From positions 281,764 through 345,763 of the forward strand of contig NZ_JAAALB010000002.1 of the NCBI RefSeq assembly GCF_009905545.1: a stretch of DNA of 64,000 nucleotides. Reading direction: 5' to 3'. Below are positions 18,664-28,249 of this stretch, one piece after another. Made by a program: the position numbers and the translations under genes. Position 1 is the stretch's first letter, and each line of letters begins with the position of its first letter. The notes beneath the pieces are model-generated. The model did not search any database. It was not told the origin of the DNA and was given only the letters and a program-made list of their open reading frames with translations. The stretch comes from Cellulophaga sp. BC115SP (GTDB lineage: Bacteria; Bacteroidota; Bacteroidia; Cytophagales; Spirosomataceae).

Positions 18664-19095
18664 TCAATGATTTTCTTCAGAGTTCCAGAAATCTGAAACC
18701 TGTTTTTCAAATAATGTTTTTTTGCGTCTTGCCACTCCGAAACGATGTCCATTAGTCATTTCTACTTCTTGGTCTGAGCGTTTATAATTACGGATATGGT
18801 TGAGATTAATGCAATATGAGCGGTGAATTCGGCAAAACTCACCAGATTGAATATGATTCGTGATGTCTTTCAATGTACGTGCGCACAAAACTTTCTTACC
18901 ATTTGAGAGATAGATGATAGTATAATTTTCATCTCCCTCTAGGTACACTATGTCTGAATAATTAATAGCAACTTTTTTTCTATCAATATATAGTTTTGAG
19001 TGTGTCGAGGTATCTGGGTTCATAAGCGTATAATTTTTTATGGACAAGGATGATTCGTACCGATTATTTGTGTTTGTGTTGGTTTTCATAGACAT
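18664..19095 (-). CDS. LytTR-type DNA-binding regulator
   Basis: 143 residues from the ATG at 19095 (another ATG is at 19089). The open frame continues upstream to 19227, but that part is AT-rich and reads as untranslated leader. Residues about 35-130 form a LytTR domain: DIVYLEGDENYTIIYLSNGKK is split across the domain start, followed by TLKDITNHIQSGEFCRIHRSYCIN and the closing GHRFGVARRKKTLF. There is no receiver domain, so it is a stand-alone LytTR protein, which binds DNA by its beta-rich fold and usually controls nearby operons. It is divergent from the sigma/TPR operon across a 286-base spacer in which no other gene is seen, so it could regulate that operon. Confidence 0.88.
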   Translation of the reverse strand: MSMKTNTNTNNRYESSLSIKNYTLMNPDTSTHSKLYIDRKKVAINYSDIVYLEGDENYTIIYLSNGKKVLCARTLKDITNHIQSGEFCRIHRSYCINLNHIRNYKRSDQEVEMTNGHRFGVARRKKTLFEKQVSDFWNSEENH

Positions 19096-19381
19096 TAGTC
19101 GTGGGATATGAAAAGAGGTAAACATAAAGCGTAAAAAAAAAATAAACTTTTCTAGAAAAATATTTCGAACACACTGATAATCAAGATATAATATTCTAAA
19201 AAAAGTTTTTAACACAGAACAAATCATTACTTTATCCTTAGGAGAATTTACTTATTAGAGATAGGCTTCTTACCGTTCACATAATCGAATGAAAATACTT
19301 AGAGCATGTACTGAATTTTGATTAAATTTCAAAGTTCAAAACACTAACCATATAGTATGTTGAGCCATACCCGAATAAACT

Positions 19382-19978
19382 ATGATTTCTTTTTCATTTA
19401 AGAAGTTATCCGACCAAGACCTTGTGATAGGATTACAAAACAACCCTTCACAAAATCGTCGGTACGAAAACATTCTTTACGAACGATATATTTATCTTGT
19501 TGATGTAGGAGTTAAAAAGCATCGTCTAACACAAGATGAGGCAATCAGTGTGTACTCTGATACCGTTTTGGCGGCTATCAAACAAATCAAAGAGCAGCGA
19601 TTTGAGCAGCGTTCGGAATTGAAAACATTTATTTTTCAAATTTTTTCAAATAAATGTGTTGACCATTTTCGAAAAACCACGACTAATAAAGCATCTGTGC
19701 ATCAAGCCGTAGATTTAAGTGATTTTTCGGCAATTATCCCTGATAATCAAACGATTCTTCAAAAGTTAATCCAGCAGTCCGAAATCCAATTGATTTATCA
19801 AAAATTAGCGTTGATTGGGCAAAAATGTCAAGACCTTTTAAAGCTCTGGAACGAAGGATTTACGGATGACGAAATCATGGATACCTTGGACTATAATAGC
19901 ACTGATGTAGTAAAATCATCTCGTCAAAGATGTCTGTCAAAACTTAAAGATTTAGTACACAATTCAACCCAAGTATGA
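19382..19978 (+). CDS. ECF-type RNA polymerase sigma factor
   Basis: 198 residues. A region-2-like segment (about 25-95) contains YENILYERYIYLVDVGVKKH, then AISVYSDTVLAAIKQI and LKTFIFQIFSNKCVDHFRK, matching the sigma-70 core-binding and -10 recognition helices. A region-4-like helix-turn-helix follows (about 130-190): LALIGQKCQDLLKLWNEGFTDDEIMDTLDY, then SSRQRCLSKLKDLV. It overlaps the next gene by four bases (ATGA type), the usual arrangement for a sigma factor and its membrane-bound regulator. The target promoters are unknown. Confidence 0.88.
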   Translation: MISFSFKKLSDQDLVIGLQNNPSQNRRYENILYERYIYLVDVGVKKHRLTQDEAISVYSDTVLAAIKQIKEQRFEQRSELKTFIFQIFSNKCVDHFRKTTTNKASVHQAVDLSDFSAIIPDNQTILQKLIQQSEIQLIYQKLALIGQKCQDLLKLWNEGFTDDEIMDTLDYNSTDVVKSSRQRCLSKLKDLVHNSTQV

Positions 19979-20670
19979 GCAATCATTTAGCATACATTGA
20001 AGATTTTTGTGAAAACCGACTTTCTACAGAAGAAAATGCTCACGCAAACCAGCGAATCCAGAGTGACCCTTCTTTTGCTAAGGACGTGGCTTTCTATTTG
20101 CAAATGCGACACCTATCTGATTTAGAACGAAAAGAACGCCTTAAAGCTTTGTATTTTACGATTAAACAAAAGCAAAGAGGTCAAATTATCAAGTTCGTCA
20201 GTGTTGCCGCCGCAGCCGTTGTTATGATTATTGCAGGTATTTTCTTCATCAATCAGGCACCTACCTCCGAAGAATTTGCCCAGCTTTATGTAAAGGAAAA
20301 CTTGAGCACTTTACCCACCTCGATGTCTAATCAAAACGATATGCTTTCGCAGGGAGTAAATTGCTACAATGAAGGCGCTTATGAAAAAGCACTTGAGTTA
20401 TTCAAACAGATTGGAGGCAATCCTCAAGCACTTGAATATCAGGGCTTATGTCATTTACAACTCAAGCAATATCCAAGCGCATTGAGTATTTTTGAGGAAA
20501 TTGCGAAGAATAACGAGCTACTAGTCAATAAAGGAAAATTCTACGAGGCTATTACTTTATTGCAGATGGGTCAGAAAGGAAAGGCTAAAAATATCTTAGT
20601 TGAAATTACAGAAAGTAAAGAAGATATTTTTGGAAAACAAGAAGCAGAAGAGTTGTTGAAAAACTGGTAA
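19975..20670 (+). CDS. Membrane TPR protein, probable anti-sigma factor
   Basis: 231 residues. The cytoplasmic N-terminus (1-70) begins HLAYIEDFCENRLSTEEN, resembling the zinc-less anti-sigma domains of Bacteroidota. One transmembrane helix (about 72-93, FVSVAAAAVVMIIAGIFFI) follows. The extracytoplasmic part (about 122-231) holds TPR repeats: GVNCYNEGAYEKALELFKQI, ALEYQGLCHLQLKQYPSALS and KGKFYEAITLLQMGQKGKAK. It starts within the last codons of the sigma gene, so the two are translationally coupled. Holding the sigma factor at the membrane until a signal reaches the outside TPR domain is the expected role; this is inferred from layout, not shown. Confidence 0.82.
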   Translation: MSNHLAYIEDFCENRLSTEENAHANQRIQSDPSFAKDVAFYLQMRHLSDLERKERLKALYFTIKQKQRGQIIKFVSVAAAAVVMIIAGIFFINQAPTSEEFAQLYVKENLSTLPTSMSNQNDMLSQGVNCYNEGAYEKALELFKQIGGNPQALEYQGLCHLQLKQYPSALSIFEEIAKNNELLVNKGKFYEAITLLQMGQKGKAKNILVEITESKEDIFGKQEAEELLKNW

Positions 20671-20720
20671 AAGGCTATTTACTATCTTCGATCACACGGA
20701 TTACAACTATCTTTTTCAGC

Positions 20721-20748
20721 GAGCCGTTGCATGCAACGGCTCTTTTTT
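20721..20748 (+). terminator. Terminator of the sigma/TPR operon
   Basis: A perfect 22-base palindrome (20721-20742, centre CGTTGCATGCAACG) followed by six T. The centre is shared with the palindrome at 28322-28341. Confidence 0.88.
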
Positions 20749-20764
20749 ATTAAGCTTCCATATC

Positions 20765-23476
20765 TCAGAAGTTAGAACTCTTCAATAGTTTTTGACTCCA
20801 TTGTTGTTGCCCAATTTGCAGTTTTAGGATATAGGTACCCGCATTAAGCTTTTGATTACTCATATCCCAAACCATTTTTTGCTCTTGATTGGCTTTGATA
20901 CTTATGCTTTTTTGTGCTAATTCTTTTCCTTCACTACTACAAAAAACCAATTGTGCCTCTCCTCCTACTGCTGACATGATATCCACATTAATTTCTTGTT
21001 GAAAAGGATTAGGATAAGCTTTGATAAAACCTTGTTTTTCACCTTCTAGACCAGTAATTGTGACTTTTTCTTTAAAAACAAATTCTATTACGATGGCTTT
21101 CGAGAAAGTTGGCAAAGTCAATAAACCTCCGCTTAAAACACTGTTAAAATTACTTTGAGTAGTTGTTTCGCCAGTCAAAACATTCCAAAATTTAAGGTCA
21201 TAAATACCTGCTGTCAAGGTGGTCAAATCTATTTTTACACCTGAAATATTTTCCTTGTTTTGGTTATCATAAACCATCAAATAAGCCCCTTTATCAGAAG
21301 TTAACCCTAATGTGCTCAAACTCGAATTATTGGTACTGATGACAGGATTCCAATCTTTGAGATTCTTTTCTTTTACGAAATCTTTTCCTTGTAAAAACTT
21401 GGCAGGAATAGCAAATAAGTTTGCCCAATCAGCGGTTTTGTAATTATCCCACAACCACATCAAATGTGGAACTCTTGACAATATGCCTGTCCAAATGGCA
21501 ATTCTTTGAGTATCAAAAGGCACATCGGCAGTATTTACATCAAGTCCATATTCTCCATTGATAATTCCTGTTTTGGTAAGGGTTTCTTTAAAATGCTTAT
21601 CTTGCTGATTTTGAACTGATAACAAATTGGTGTTATACAAATGATATTGCACATTGTCGAGCCCCACAAATTTATCCATAGCTACACATTGCTGGTCGTC
21701 GGCACTGGTGGTTACTACATGATTAAGTGGATCTATCGACTTGATGTATTGACTCATTTCGTCATGCCAAGTCAATACGCCAGTTTTCCATGCGGCAGAC
21801 TGATTGGGATGATTTCCTGTAAATTGTACCTCATTGAACAATTCCCAAGCATATACATTGGACGAATATCCCCAACGAGCAATATTGTAGCGAAATAGTT
21901 TCTTGATTTGTTGCTTGGCGGTAGCGTTATAAAAAAACTCCTCTGCTTTATTCAATGGACCTCCCAATGCCACATTGTATGGGTTATCACTCCAATTGGA
22001 ATTAACATTTTCGGAAAACATACCATGCTGTAAAAGTGTCAATTGTAGACGAATATCCCGTTTTTCGGCATGGTTCAAGATTGAGTCTTGCATGGCAGCG
22101 GCTTGTTGGCTGTATTTACCCAAACCACCCGTATACCCATCATTTTTCCATTCAAGAGCCTGACGGTTGAATGGAACCTGCCAGTATCGAGCAAAGTTGG
22201 CACCTGCATTGGCTAGGTTTTCAAATATGGTAAAATAATTAGTTTGTGAATCCCAAGCTACATTGATACCTAAAGGAAAATAAGGTTCACCTGTCTGATG
22301 ACGATAATGCTGTCGTGAATCGCTATCTCTTTGAATAATTCCTTTTTGCGAAGATGATTTCACCGTAAAGGAATATGACGAAGAGCTTTTTTGTCCCTGA
22401 GCATCTTTTATAGTAAATACCACTTGATGTTGTCCGAGTTGATTTGAAGCATATCGCCAACGCCAAGCCTGCTGGGTAGAATCTACTCGCCATTGCGAAT
22501 TTTGATAATAGCCTTTTATCCAATAAAAACAAGGAATGGTTTGTTTGCTCCCATCGGGGCGAGTAACGACCGCATCAACTGTGACCTCATCAGGATTATA
22601 GGGATTTGTGTAATCTTTGAGAGACACTAACTCTGCCTCTATTTTTTGATTTGTTTCAAAAACAGTGTTCAACCAACGAGGTTCGCTCAAAGCCTGTGTA
22701 GGGTCAATGGCATAAATCTGTAGGGTTTGTTTAGCCATCAAGCCAAGGGTATTTGTCACCGTCAATTGCGCTTGGTAGTTACCAGATTTATTAAAGTTTT
22801 TTGATACTTGTTTTCCACTTAGCTGACTTCCATCCGAAAAGCTCCAAACGAAGTTTAACGGTAAAGCATTTACATCATAAGATTTAGAAGCATCAAATAC
22901 GATGCTCTGTCCGACTTGTACTTTCGAGTTTACTTTTGATAAAATGATTACTGGCTCATCGTTGGGAGAGGAACTATTATAAAGCTTTAATTCGTCAAAA
23001 TACGCCTCTGCTTCGGCTTCATTATCAACCGATAAGGCTAATTCTATTCTGTCAAAATCTTGATTTTGCACCTTCGACAAATCATATTTCCCTTGTGTCC
23101 AAGTATTAGGATTTGGCATAAAGGCATATTCATTGACCCAATTTTCAGTCAGCACGGTATTTCCATTCCACAATTTGAGATAGACACGTCCTTTGGTCGA
23201 ACTTCTTACCCATAGACTTAAGACATCCTTAGTTTGTGTATTGATTTTTTTACCAAAAGTAAAACTGACAAACTTCCAATTGCCTGCTTCCTTTTTATAG
23301 TAACCTACCTTATTAGTCGTATTCATTTGCTTGTCAGGATTATCTACGACTTTGGCATCTTTTCCATAATAAAAACTAGGAATTTGCCCGCCAACCTCAA
23401 AATTGGCAATAGTTTGGGCAAAACCTTCGGTAAGGGCTAGTAAAATGACTAGTCCGAAAATGAATAGTTTTCTCAT
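20765..23476 (-). CDS. Multidomain GH5-like glycoside hydrolase with PKD and T9SS domains
   Basis: 903 residues. Signal peptide to about 20; a carbohydrate-binding-like beta sandwich (about 22-172, ending in FDELKLYNSS); a PKD domain (about 178-255, VGQSIVFDASKS and FVWSFSDGS); a DUF5060-like beta domain (about 262-370); then a TIM barrel (about 380-700). The barrel has the clan GH-A pair: acid/base Glu in WELFNEV (near 548) and nucleophile Glu in INGEYGLD (near 641). A type A sorting domain (YPNPFQQEINV onwards, about 820-903) sends it through T9SS. Position in the mannan locus suggests a beta-mannanase or mannosidase-type activity, exported to the surface. It is the last gene of the locus on this strand. 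Confidence 0.85.
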   Translation of the reverse strand: MRKLFIFGLVILLALTEGFAQTIANFEVGGQIPSFYYGKDAKVVDNPDKQMNTTNKVGYYKKEAGNWKFVSFTFGKKINTQTKDVLSLWVRSSTKGRVYLKLWNGNTVLTENWVNEYAFMPNPNTWTQGKYDLSKVQNQDFDRIELALSVDNEAEAEAYFDELKLYNSSSPNDEPVIILSKVNSKVQVGQSIVFDASKSYDVNALPLNFVWSFSDGSQLSGKQVSKNFNKSGNYQAQLTVTNTLGLMAKQTLQIYAIDPTQALSEPRWLNTVFETNQKIEAELVSLKDYTNPYNPDEVTVDAVVTRPDGSKQTIPCFYWIKGYYQNSQWRVDSTQQAWRWRYASNQLGQHQVVFTIKDAQGQKSSSSYSFTVKSSSQKGIIQRDSDSRQHYRHQTGEPYFPLGINVAWDSQTNYFTIFENLANAGANFARYWQVPFNRQALEWKNDGYTGGLGKYSQQAAAMQDSILNHAEKRDIRLQLTLLQHGMFSENVNSNWSDNPYNVALGGPLNKAEEFFYNATAKQQIKKLFRYNIARWGYSSNVYAWELFNEVQFTGNHPNQSAAWKTGVLTWHDEMSQYIKSIDPLNHVVTTSADDQQCVAMDKFVGLDNVQYHLYNTNLLSVQNQQDKHFKETLTKTGIINGEYGLDVNTADVPFDTQRIAIWTGILSRVPHLMWLWDNYKTADWANLFAIPAKFLQGKDFVKEKNLKDWNPVISTNNSSLSTLGLTSDKGAYLMVYDNQNKENISGVKIDLTTLTAGIYDLKFWNVLTGETTTQSNFNSVLSGGLLTLPTFSKAIVIEFVFKEKVTITGLEGEKQGFIKAYPNPFQQEINVDIMSAVGGEAQLVFCSSEGKELAQKSISIKANQEQKMVWDMSNQKLNAGTYILKLQIGQQQWSQKLLKSSNF

Positions 23477-23486
23477 AAAATTTTAG

Positions 23487-23519
23487 GAAAAAATAGAGAC
23501 GTTGCTCCCAACGTCTCTA
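23487..23519 (-). terminator. Terminator of the acetylesterase gene
   Basis: TAGAGACGTTG (23494-23504) and CAACGTCTCTA (23509-23519) are perfect 11-bp arms; the minus strand continues into a T-run. It is also a member of the GAGACGTTG palindrome family. Confidence 0.8.
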
Positions 23520-23529
23520 CAACAGATTT

Positions 23530-25485
23530 TTATTTGAATTTCACCCCTTCAGTCACACCTTTCCATTGGTCTGTACGGAATGGGCAAGCTGGGAAACCCT
23601 CTTGATTGAATAAATTAGCATCTTCAGGTGCATCTGCCCAAGCATAACGAACTGAGGCAGGTTTCAAGCCTTTTGGATGGTAAACAATCACTTTATCTCC
23701 TTGAATTTCAGCTTTTGCATAGTAAAACACTTTATCTTCACCTGCTATTTCAAAGCCTTTCAAGTATCCAAATTTATCTTTTAGCATCAAACCGCTACCA
23801 ACATTTTTGAAGGAAATTGTTGCTTTTCCTTTCTCAAAACTAACAGAAGAATACATTGGCCCAGCCGAAACGATATTTAATCCATAGGTATTTTTCAATG
23901 CTTCAGCGGCTAATCTTTTACCAACATCCTGTTTATTGGTTGGGTGAATATCTTTGGGGTTGCCTACGTCCGTAGTTACCGCCATACCTGTTTTGGGTAG
24001 GCTCAAAGTCATCGTTTGTGCTTCACGCAACTCTGCCCATCCACTTCCTTGATTACTATTTTGGTAAGGTCCATAGCTCGACAACTGAACAAAATAGAAA
24101 GGAAATTCATCGTTCCAAAGTCTGCGCCAATCATTGATTAATAGAGGAAATGACTTACGGTACTGATACGAACGCCCCGCATTGGTTTCTCCCTGATACC
24201 ACAACGCCCCTTTAATCGCAAATGGCAACAATGGTGCTATCATGCCATTGTAGATATAGGTTCCGATATTATTGCTTGAATGAACAAATGAATGCTCCTC
24301 TGCAAAGGAAGGCATCAATTTCCAATTGCTACCACCCAAGGCAACTTTCTGCTTGTCGGAACTCACATACAAGTCATCGGCATTTCCCATCATGCCTACA
24401 CCATACCACGAAGGCTCAATGGTTTTGTTCATTTTAATCATAAGACTATTACTTCCTGACTTCCAAGTATTGGCAGGAACTACTATTTTACGAACCCCTT
24501 TCAAAATACCAGAGAAAACAAGCTTTCCATTGATATAAACCTGATTTTCTGAAAAACTTTCAGCCAAACCTAAAGTAGTTAATTCACCAATCATTTCGGC
24601 TGGAATTTCTACCGTTTTAGCGATAAATCCATTCCCACGCCAAGCCCAGATACCTTGCCAATCCCATTGACCAATCGCATTGCCTGTATGCCATTTCGAA
24701 AAATCATAGCCAGCTTTTAGATATTGCTGTTCATCGGCAAGTGAGATAGTTGCTTTCGCATTCCCTAACAGTTTTTCCTTGATACTTTCTTCCAAACGTA
24801 AATCCGCCTCTTGCCAATTTTTGGGAAGGTTTTGGGCATAAGGTTTCAATTCATCAAACGTTTCCATTCCTTCTTTGCTAATCCAGCCTTCTACCTGCGA
24901 ACCGCCCCAAGAGCTATGCAATAGTCCAATTGGAACACCAGTTTTTTGAAATACCTCACGTGCAAAGAAATAACCAACAGCCGTAAAATCACCAACATTC
25001 TGGCTATTACATACTTTCCATTCACCAGTTTTTAGGTCGCTTTGAGGTTGTGTTGTAACTTCATGTTCCACAAAAAAATGGCGTATTTTAGGAAAATCAG
25101 CGTTCTTTTTTTCTTGAGAAAAATTATCCGCTTGCTTAACAGTCCACTCCATATTTGATTGTCCAGAACAAAGCCATACATCACCAATTAGTACATCTTG
25201 TAAGGCGATTTTTTCTGCGCTACCTTGAACCTCCAAAGTGAAAGGACCTCCCGCCTCCAAAGGCGAAAATTTTACCATCCATTTACCTTCTTGATTAGCT
25301 TGGGCAGTTTGCTTTTGTCCTGCAAAAGTCAGTGTGACGGACTCATTAGGTTTAGCCCATCCCCAAACAGGAATTGGTTTTTGACGTTGTAAAACCATAT
25401 AATCAGTAAATACTTTGGCTATTTTGAGTTGAGCCAACAGGCAGTGGGATGTTAATAGTAGACCAAAAAGAAATAGTTTTTTCAT
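23530..25485 (-). CDS. Sialate O-acetylesterase family (SGNH) carbohydrate esterase
   Basis: 651 residues with signal peptide (MKKLFLFGLLLTSHCLLAQ). The SGNH catalytic frame is visible: block I VWLCSGQSNMEWTV (Ser near 108), then SSWGGSQVEGW, block III-like ALWYQGETNAGR, and the Asp/His pair in PKDIHPTNK (near 513). A galactose-binding-like beta insert sits at about 265-380 (VEIPAEMIGELTTLG, SWYGVGM), as is usual in this family. The family name comes from sialate esterase, but in polysaccharide loci these enzymes commonly remove acetyl groups from hemicellulose. Next to mannan genes, acetyl-mannan is the likely substrate. It is followed by its own terminator. Confidence 0.9.
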   Translation of the reverse strand: MKKLFLFGLLLTSHCLLAQLKIAKVFTDYMVLQRQKPIPVWGWAKPNESVTLTFAGQKQTAQANQEGKWMVKFSPLEAGGPFTLEVQGSAEKIALQDVLIGDVWLCSGQSNMEWTVKQADNFSQEKKNADFPKIRHFFVEHEVTTQPQSDLKTGEWKVCNSQNVGDFTAVGYFFAREVFQKTGVPIGLLHSSWGGSQVEGWISKEGMETFDELKPYAQNLPKNWQEADLRLEESIKEKLLGNAKATISLADEQQYLKAGYDFSKWHTGNAIGQWDWQGIWAWRGNGFIAKTVEIPAEMIGELTTLGLAESFSENQVYINGKLVFSGILKGVRKIVVPANTWKSGSNSLMIKMNKTIEPSWYGVGMMGNADDLYVSSDKQKVALGGSNWKLMPSFAEEHSFVHSSNNIGTYIYNGMIAPLLPFAIKGALWYQGETNAGRSYQYRKSFPLLINDWRRLWNDEFPFYFVQLSSYGPYQNSNQGSGWAELREAQTMTLSLPKTGMAVTTDVGNPKDIHPTNKQDVGKRLAAEALKNTYGLNIVSAGPMYSSVSFEKGKATISFKNVGSGLMLKDKFGYLKGFEIAGEDKVFYYAKAEIQGDKVIVYHPKGLKPASVRYAWADAPEDANLFNQEGFPACPFRTDQWKGVTEGVKFK

Positions 25486-25519
25486 AGAATATTTATCGTG
25501 TAAGATTGTTTGGAGGAAT

Positions 25520-25549
25520 GTTATGAGTTAATTGTACATCCCTTATCAA
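25520..25549. repeat. GTTAATTGTA-type dispersed repeat
   Basis: Shares GAGTTAATTGTA and TTATCA with elements at 28250 and 53390, and TGTTATGAGTTAAT with 1008-1021. It lies 35 bases upstream of the acetylesterase start. Confidence 0.5.
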
Positions 25550-25632
25550 GGATAAAAAGAATCACAAATTGATTCACCATCACTAATTTTTGGATAAACA
25601 TAAAGCTAGCACATTCTTTGAATTTATTTATG

Positions 25633-26814
25633 TTATTCTGCCGTTATCCGCTTGATTAATTCCATGCATGCACGTGCATTGTGATAAGGGCACTTCCAAA
25701 AACCTACTTTATCCTCAGCTTCCATCAAACTTCCATCTTCATATCTTCCCCAAACCCATTCTCCTTGCTGTGCATCAATAAGGTTTTTCTGGATGAAAGT
25801 CCAAGTATTTTTTACAGCATCAAGAAATTGGGCGTGCTTCGTCAACTGAAAAGCATTGTAAAAACCCACCATAGCCTCGGCACTTACCCACCATTCGCGA
25901 TGCATATCAGCATGATGCGACACGAGATCGTATTCATGAATCAGACTACCATCTGACTGAATGGCACGTAGGCTTGTGTTCGCCATTAGTATCGCTTTTT
26001 CTTGAAAAATATCTATCCATTTTTGCTTACCCAAAATCTCAGCAGACTCCTGCAATAACCAAGCAGCCTCGATATCATGACCAAACGATATAGCAGATGA
26101 TTGAATATGCCATTCTGCATCGAAAAACAAATTCAAATGACCTTTAGGGTTGATAAAATGTTTGTTAAAAATCTCTAACAAATGCTCAAGTTTTGAAGCC
26201 AATCGGGTATCCTTCCAAACCAAATACAGGGATGCATACGCCTCGATGATATGCAAATGCGTATTCATCGTTTTGGGGTCGTTTCGGTCTTTTTCACTCA
26301 ATCTCAAGTCTGTTAGAAGTTGCCAATCTTGCGAGAAAGCTTCCCAATAACCACCATTGACAGTATCAAAACTATATTTTTCGATAATTTCAAAAAGCGC
26401 AATGGCTAAATTAAGCGACTCCTGATGTTGTGTTGCTTTATAAAAACTTGCAAAAGCATACATCGCAAAAGCCTGTCCGTAGATTTGCTTTCGAGTACTC
26501 GAAGGGTTTCCAAGAGCATCCACAGCCCAGTAAACTCCTCCATGTTGAGTATCCCAAAAGTGATTTTTCAGATAGTCAAAAGCACGTTGAGCCAAAGTAA
26601 GATACCTTGGCTCGTGGGTAAAATGGTAGGCTTCTGAGAAAGTCCAGAGAATTCTGGCGTTTAATACTCCTCCTTTGATCGCGTTGGGGTCTATTTGCCC
26701 TTGATGGTTCATTTTTCCAATAAATCCACCATTTTTTGTATCTACGGTATTATTTTCCCAAAAAGTCAAAATGTTTTCTAACTCCTGAGATAACTGTTCT
26801 TTAAATTCAAGCAT
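25633..26814 (-). CDS. AGE-family epimerase, probable cellobiose (mannobiose) 2-epimerase
   Basis: 393 residues, the usual length of the (alpha/alpha)6-barrel family, without signal peptide, so cytoplasmic. Conserved His-containing motifs are present: MNTHLHIIEAYASLY, FGHDIEAAWLL (His near 244), HADMHREWWVSAEAM (near 300) and HNARACMEL (near 378). The MNTHLH and GHDIEA forms fit cellobiose 2-epimerases better than N-acylglucosamine epimerases. In the mannan pathway this enzyme converts beta-1,4-mannobiose into mannosyl-glucose, the substrate of the adjacent GH130 phosphorylase. The pairing of these two genes is the strongest support for the call. Confidence 0.88.
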   Translation of the reverse strand: MLEFKEQLSQELENILTFWENNTVDTKNGGFIGKMNHQGQIDPNAIKGGVLNARILWTFSEAYHFTHEPRYLTLAQRAFDYLKNHFWDTQHGGVYWAVDALGNPSSTRKQIYGQAFAMYAFASFYKATQHQESLNLAIALFEIIEKYSFDTVNGGYWEAFSQDWQLLTDLRLSEKDRNDPKTMNTHLHIIEAYASLYLVWKDTRLASKLEHLLEIFNKHFINPKGHLNLFFDAEWHIQSSAISFGHDIEAAWLLQESAEILGKQKWIDIFQEKAILMANTSLRAIQSDGSLIHEYDLVSHHADMHREWWVSAEAMVGFYNAFQLTKHAQFLDAVKNTWTFIQKNLIDAQQGEWVWGRYEDGSLMEAEDKVGFWKCPYHNARACMELIKRITAE

Positions 26815-26960
26815 TTACAATAGTGTTAGCTTTACCTTGTTATGATGTTTGGTTTTCTAATGGTATAAAGTCTTATATTATTAGTTACCATAATGATTAT
26901 ATTACCCATATATCGGCGACAAACTATAATGATATCTTACTGATTATGAATACATTCCAA

Positions 26961-26988
26961 TAACTGATAACTATTAACTAATAACTTC
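26961..26988. repeat. Heptamer tandem repeat (TAACTnn)x4
   Basis: Four consecutive heptamers: TAACTGA, TAACTAT, TAACTAA, TAACTTC. It lies in the 209-base spacer between the epimerase and phosphorylase genes, which holds nothing else recognisable. Its complement resembles the GTTAATTGTA-type elements. Confidence 0.65.
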
Positions 26989-27023
26989 ATTTTACTCACC
27001 ACTAGAAAACCAAATCTTCCTTA

Positions 27024-28202
27024 CTAAATTAAAACCGCTTGATTTGATTCAATCAGCTTTGTTAAGGTTTCTACCGAAGTTGCCGAACGGAAACCATCCT
27101 CTGGCGTATTGAGCACATAGTCTAATAATTGCTCAATGGTAGAAGTAGCCACGTGCATACGGGTATCAGATGAGGCATAATAGATAAAAACCTTCCCATC
27201 TTCATCGGCAATCCAACCATTGGCAAAAGTCACATTCGACACATCTCCTACTCTTTCTTCGCCTTCTGGTGCGATAAAATAACCCGCTGGTTTATGAATA
27301 ACTTTGGTTAAATCGTTTAAATCTGTTAAAAATACGTACAAAACGTAACGCAATCCAGCAGCAGTATTGCGAACACCATGTGCCAAATGAAGCCATCCTT
27401 TTTCGGTTTTGATAGGCGCTGGACCTTGTCCATTTTTAACTTCATAAACCGTATGGTAATGCTTTTCATCTACAATAAATTCCTTCTCAATGACCGCATT
27501 TTCCATAGAATCAGCATATCCAAAGCCTATTCCTCCTCCTGTTCCTGCTTCGATAAAGCCATCTTGTGGGCGTGTATAAAAAGCGTATTTGCCATTCACA
27601 AATTCAGGATGAAGTACCACATTGCGCTGTTGCGGCGAAGGGGTAATCAAATCGGGTAAACGCTCCCATGTTTTGAGGTCACGTGTGCGAGCAATACCAC
27701 ATTGCGCAACTGCCGAAGACTCATCTCCGATTTTAGCATTAGGGTCTTTACGTTCAGTACAAAACAAGCCGTAAATCCAGCCATCTTCATGCTGAACCAC
27801 ACGCATATCATAAACATTACCATCGGGATTTTCAGTTTCGGGCATGGTTATCGGGAAATCCCAAAATTTGAAATTATCAACACCATTCGAGCTTTCAGCA
27901 ACAGCAAAAAACGACTTACGATCTAATCCCTCTACCCTTACTACTAACAAATATTTGTCGTCTAACTTAATAGCCCCAGAATTGAATGTTGCATTGATTC
28001 CAAAACGCTCCATCAAAAACGGATTAGTTTCCGGATTAAGATCATATCTCCAAAATACTGGTGTGTGTTGTGCCGTCAAAATAGGATATTGGTATCTCTT
28101 ATAAATACCATTTCCGACCTCTTCTGGCGTGTTTTTTCTGGTAATTAAAGCTTCGTAATTTTGTTGAAGTTGCGTTAATCTTTCTTGAAACAATGCGTTC
28201 AT
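27024..28202 (-). CDS. GH130 beta-mannosyl-glucose phosphorylase
   Basis: 392 residues, five-bladed propeller family, no signal peptide. The conserved GH130 features include [20 protein letters not shown] (catalytic Asp near 132 in YDMR), [28 protein letters not shown] and the phosphate-region residues around VLHPE and [12 protein letters not shown]. The presence of these and the length fit subfamily 1, 4-O-beta-D-mannosyl-D-glucose phosphorylase, giving mannose 1-phosphate and glucose. It acts in the cytoplasm after the 2-epimerase. Product range (mannosyl-glucose against longer manno-oligosaccharides) cannot be fixed from the sequence. Confidence 0.9.
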   Translation of the reverse strand: MNALFQERLTQLQQNYEALITRKNTPEEVGNGIYKRYQYPILTAQHTPVFWRYDLNPETNPFLMERFGINATFNSGAIKLDDKYLLVVRVEGLDRKSFFAVAESSNGVDNFKFWDFPITMPETENPDGNVYDMRVVQHEDGWIYGLFCTERKDPNAKIGDESSAVAQCGIARTRDLKTWERLPDLITPSPQQRNVVLHPEFVNGKYAFYTRPQDGFIEAGTGGGIGFGYADSMENAVIEKEFIVDEKHYHTVYEVKNGQGPAPIKTEKGWLHLAHGVRNTAAGLRYVLYVFLTDLNDLTKVIHKPAGYFIAPEGEERVGDVSNVTFANGWIADEDGKVFIYYASSDTRMHVATSTIEQLLDYVLNTPEDGFRSATSVETLTKLIESNQAVLI

Positions 28203-28249
28203 TTTCTTTCATTTATATTTGTTAATACCTTAAAGCACATTCGTAAATT

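Noticed and set aside
14659..20670. Type III-E CRISPR (Craspase) system
   Set aside because: No CRISPR repeats and no Cas7-11-type or other cas gene lie in the window; only the CHAT and sigma components are reminiscent.
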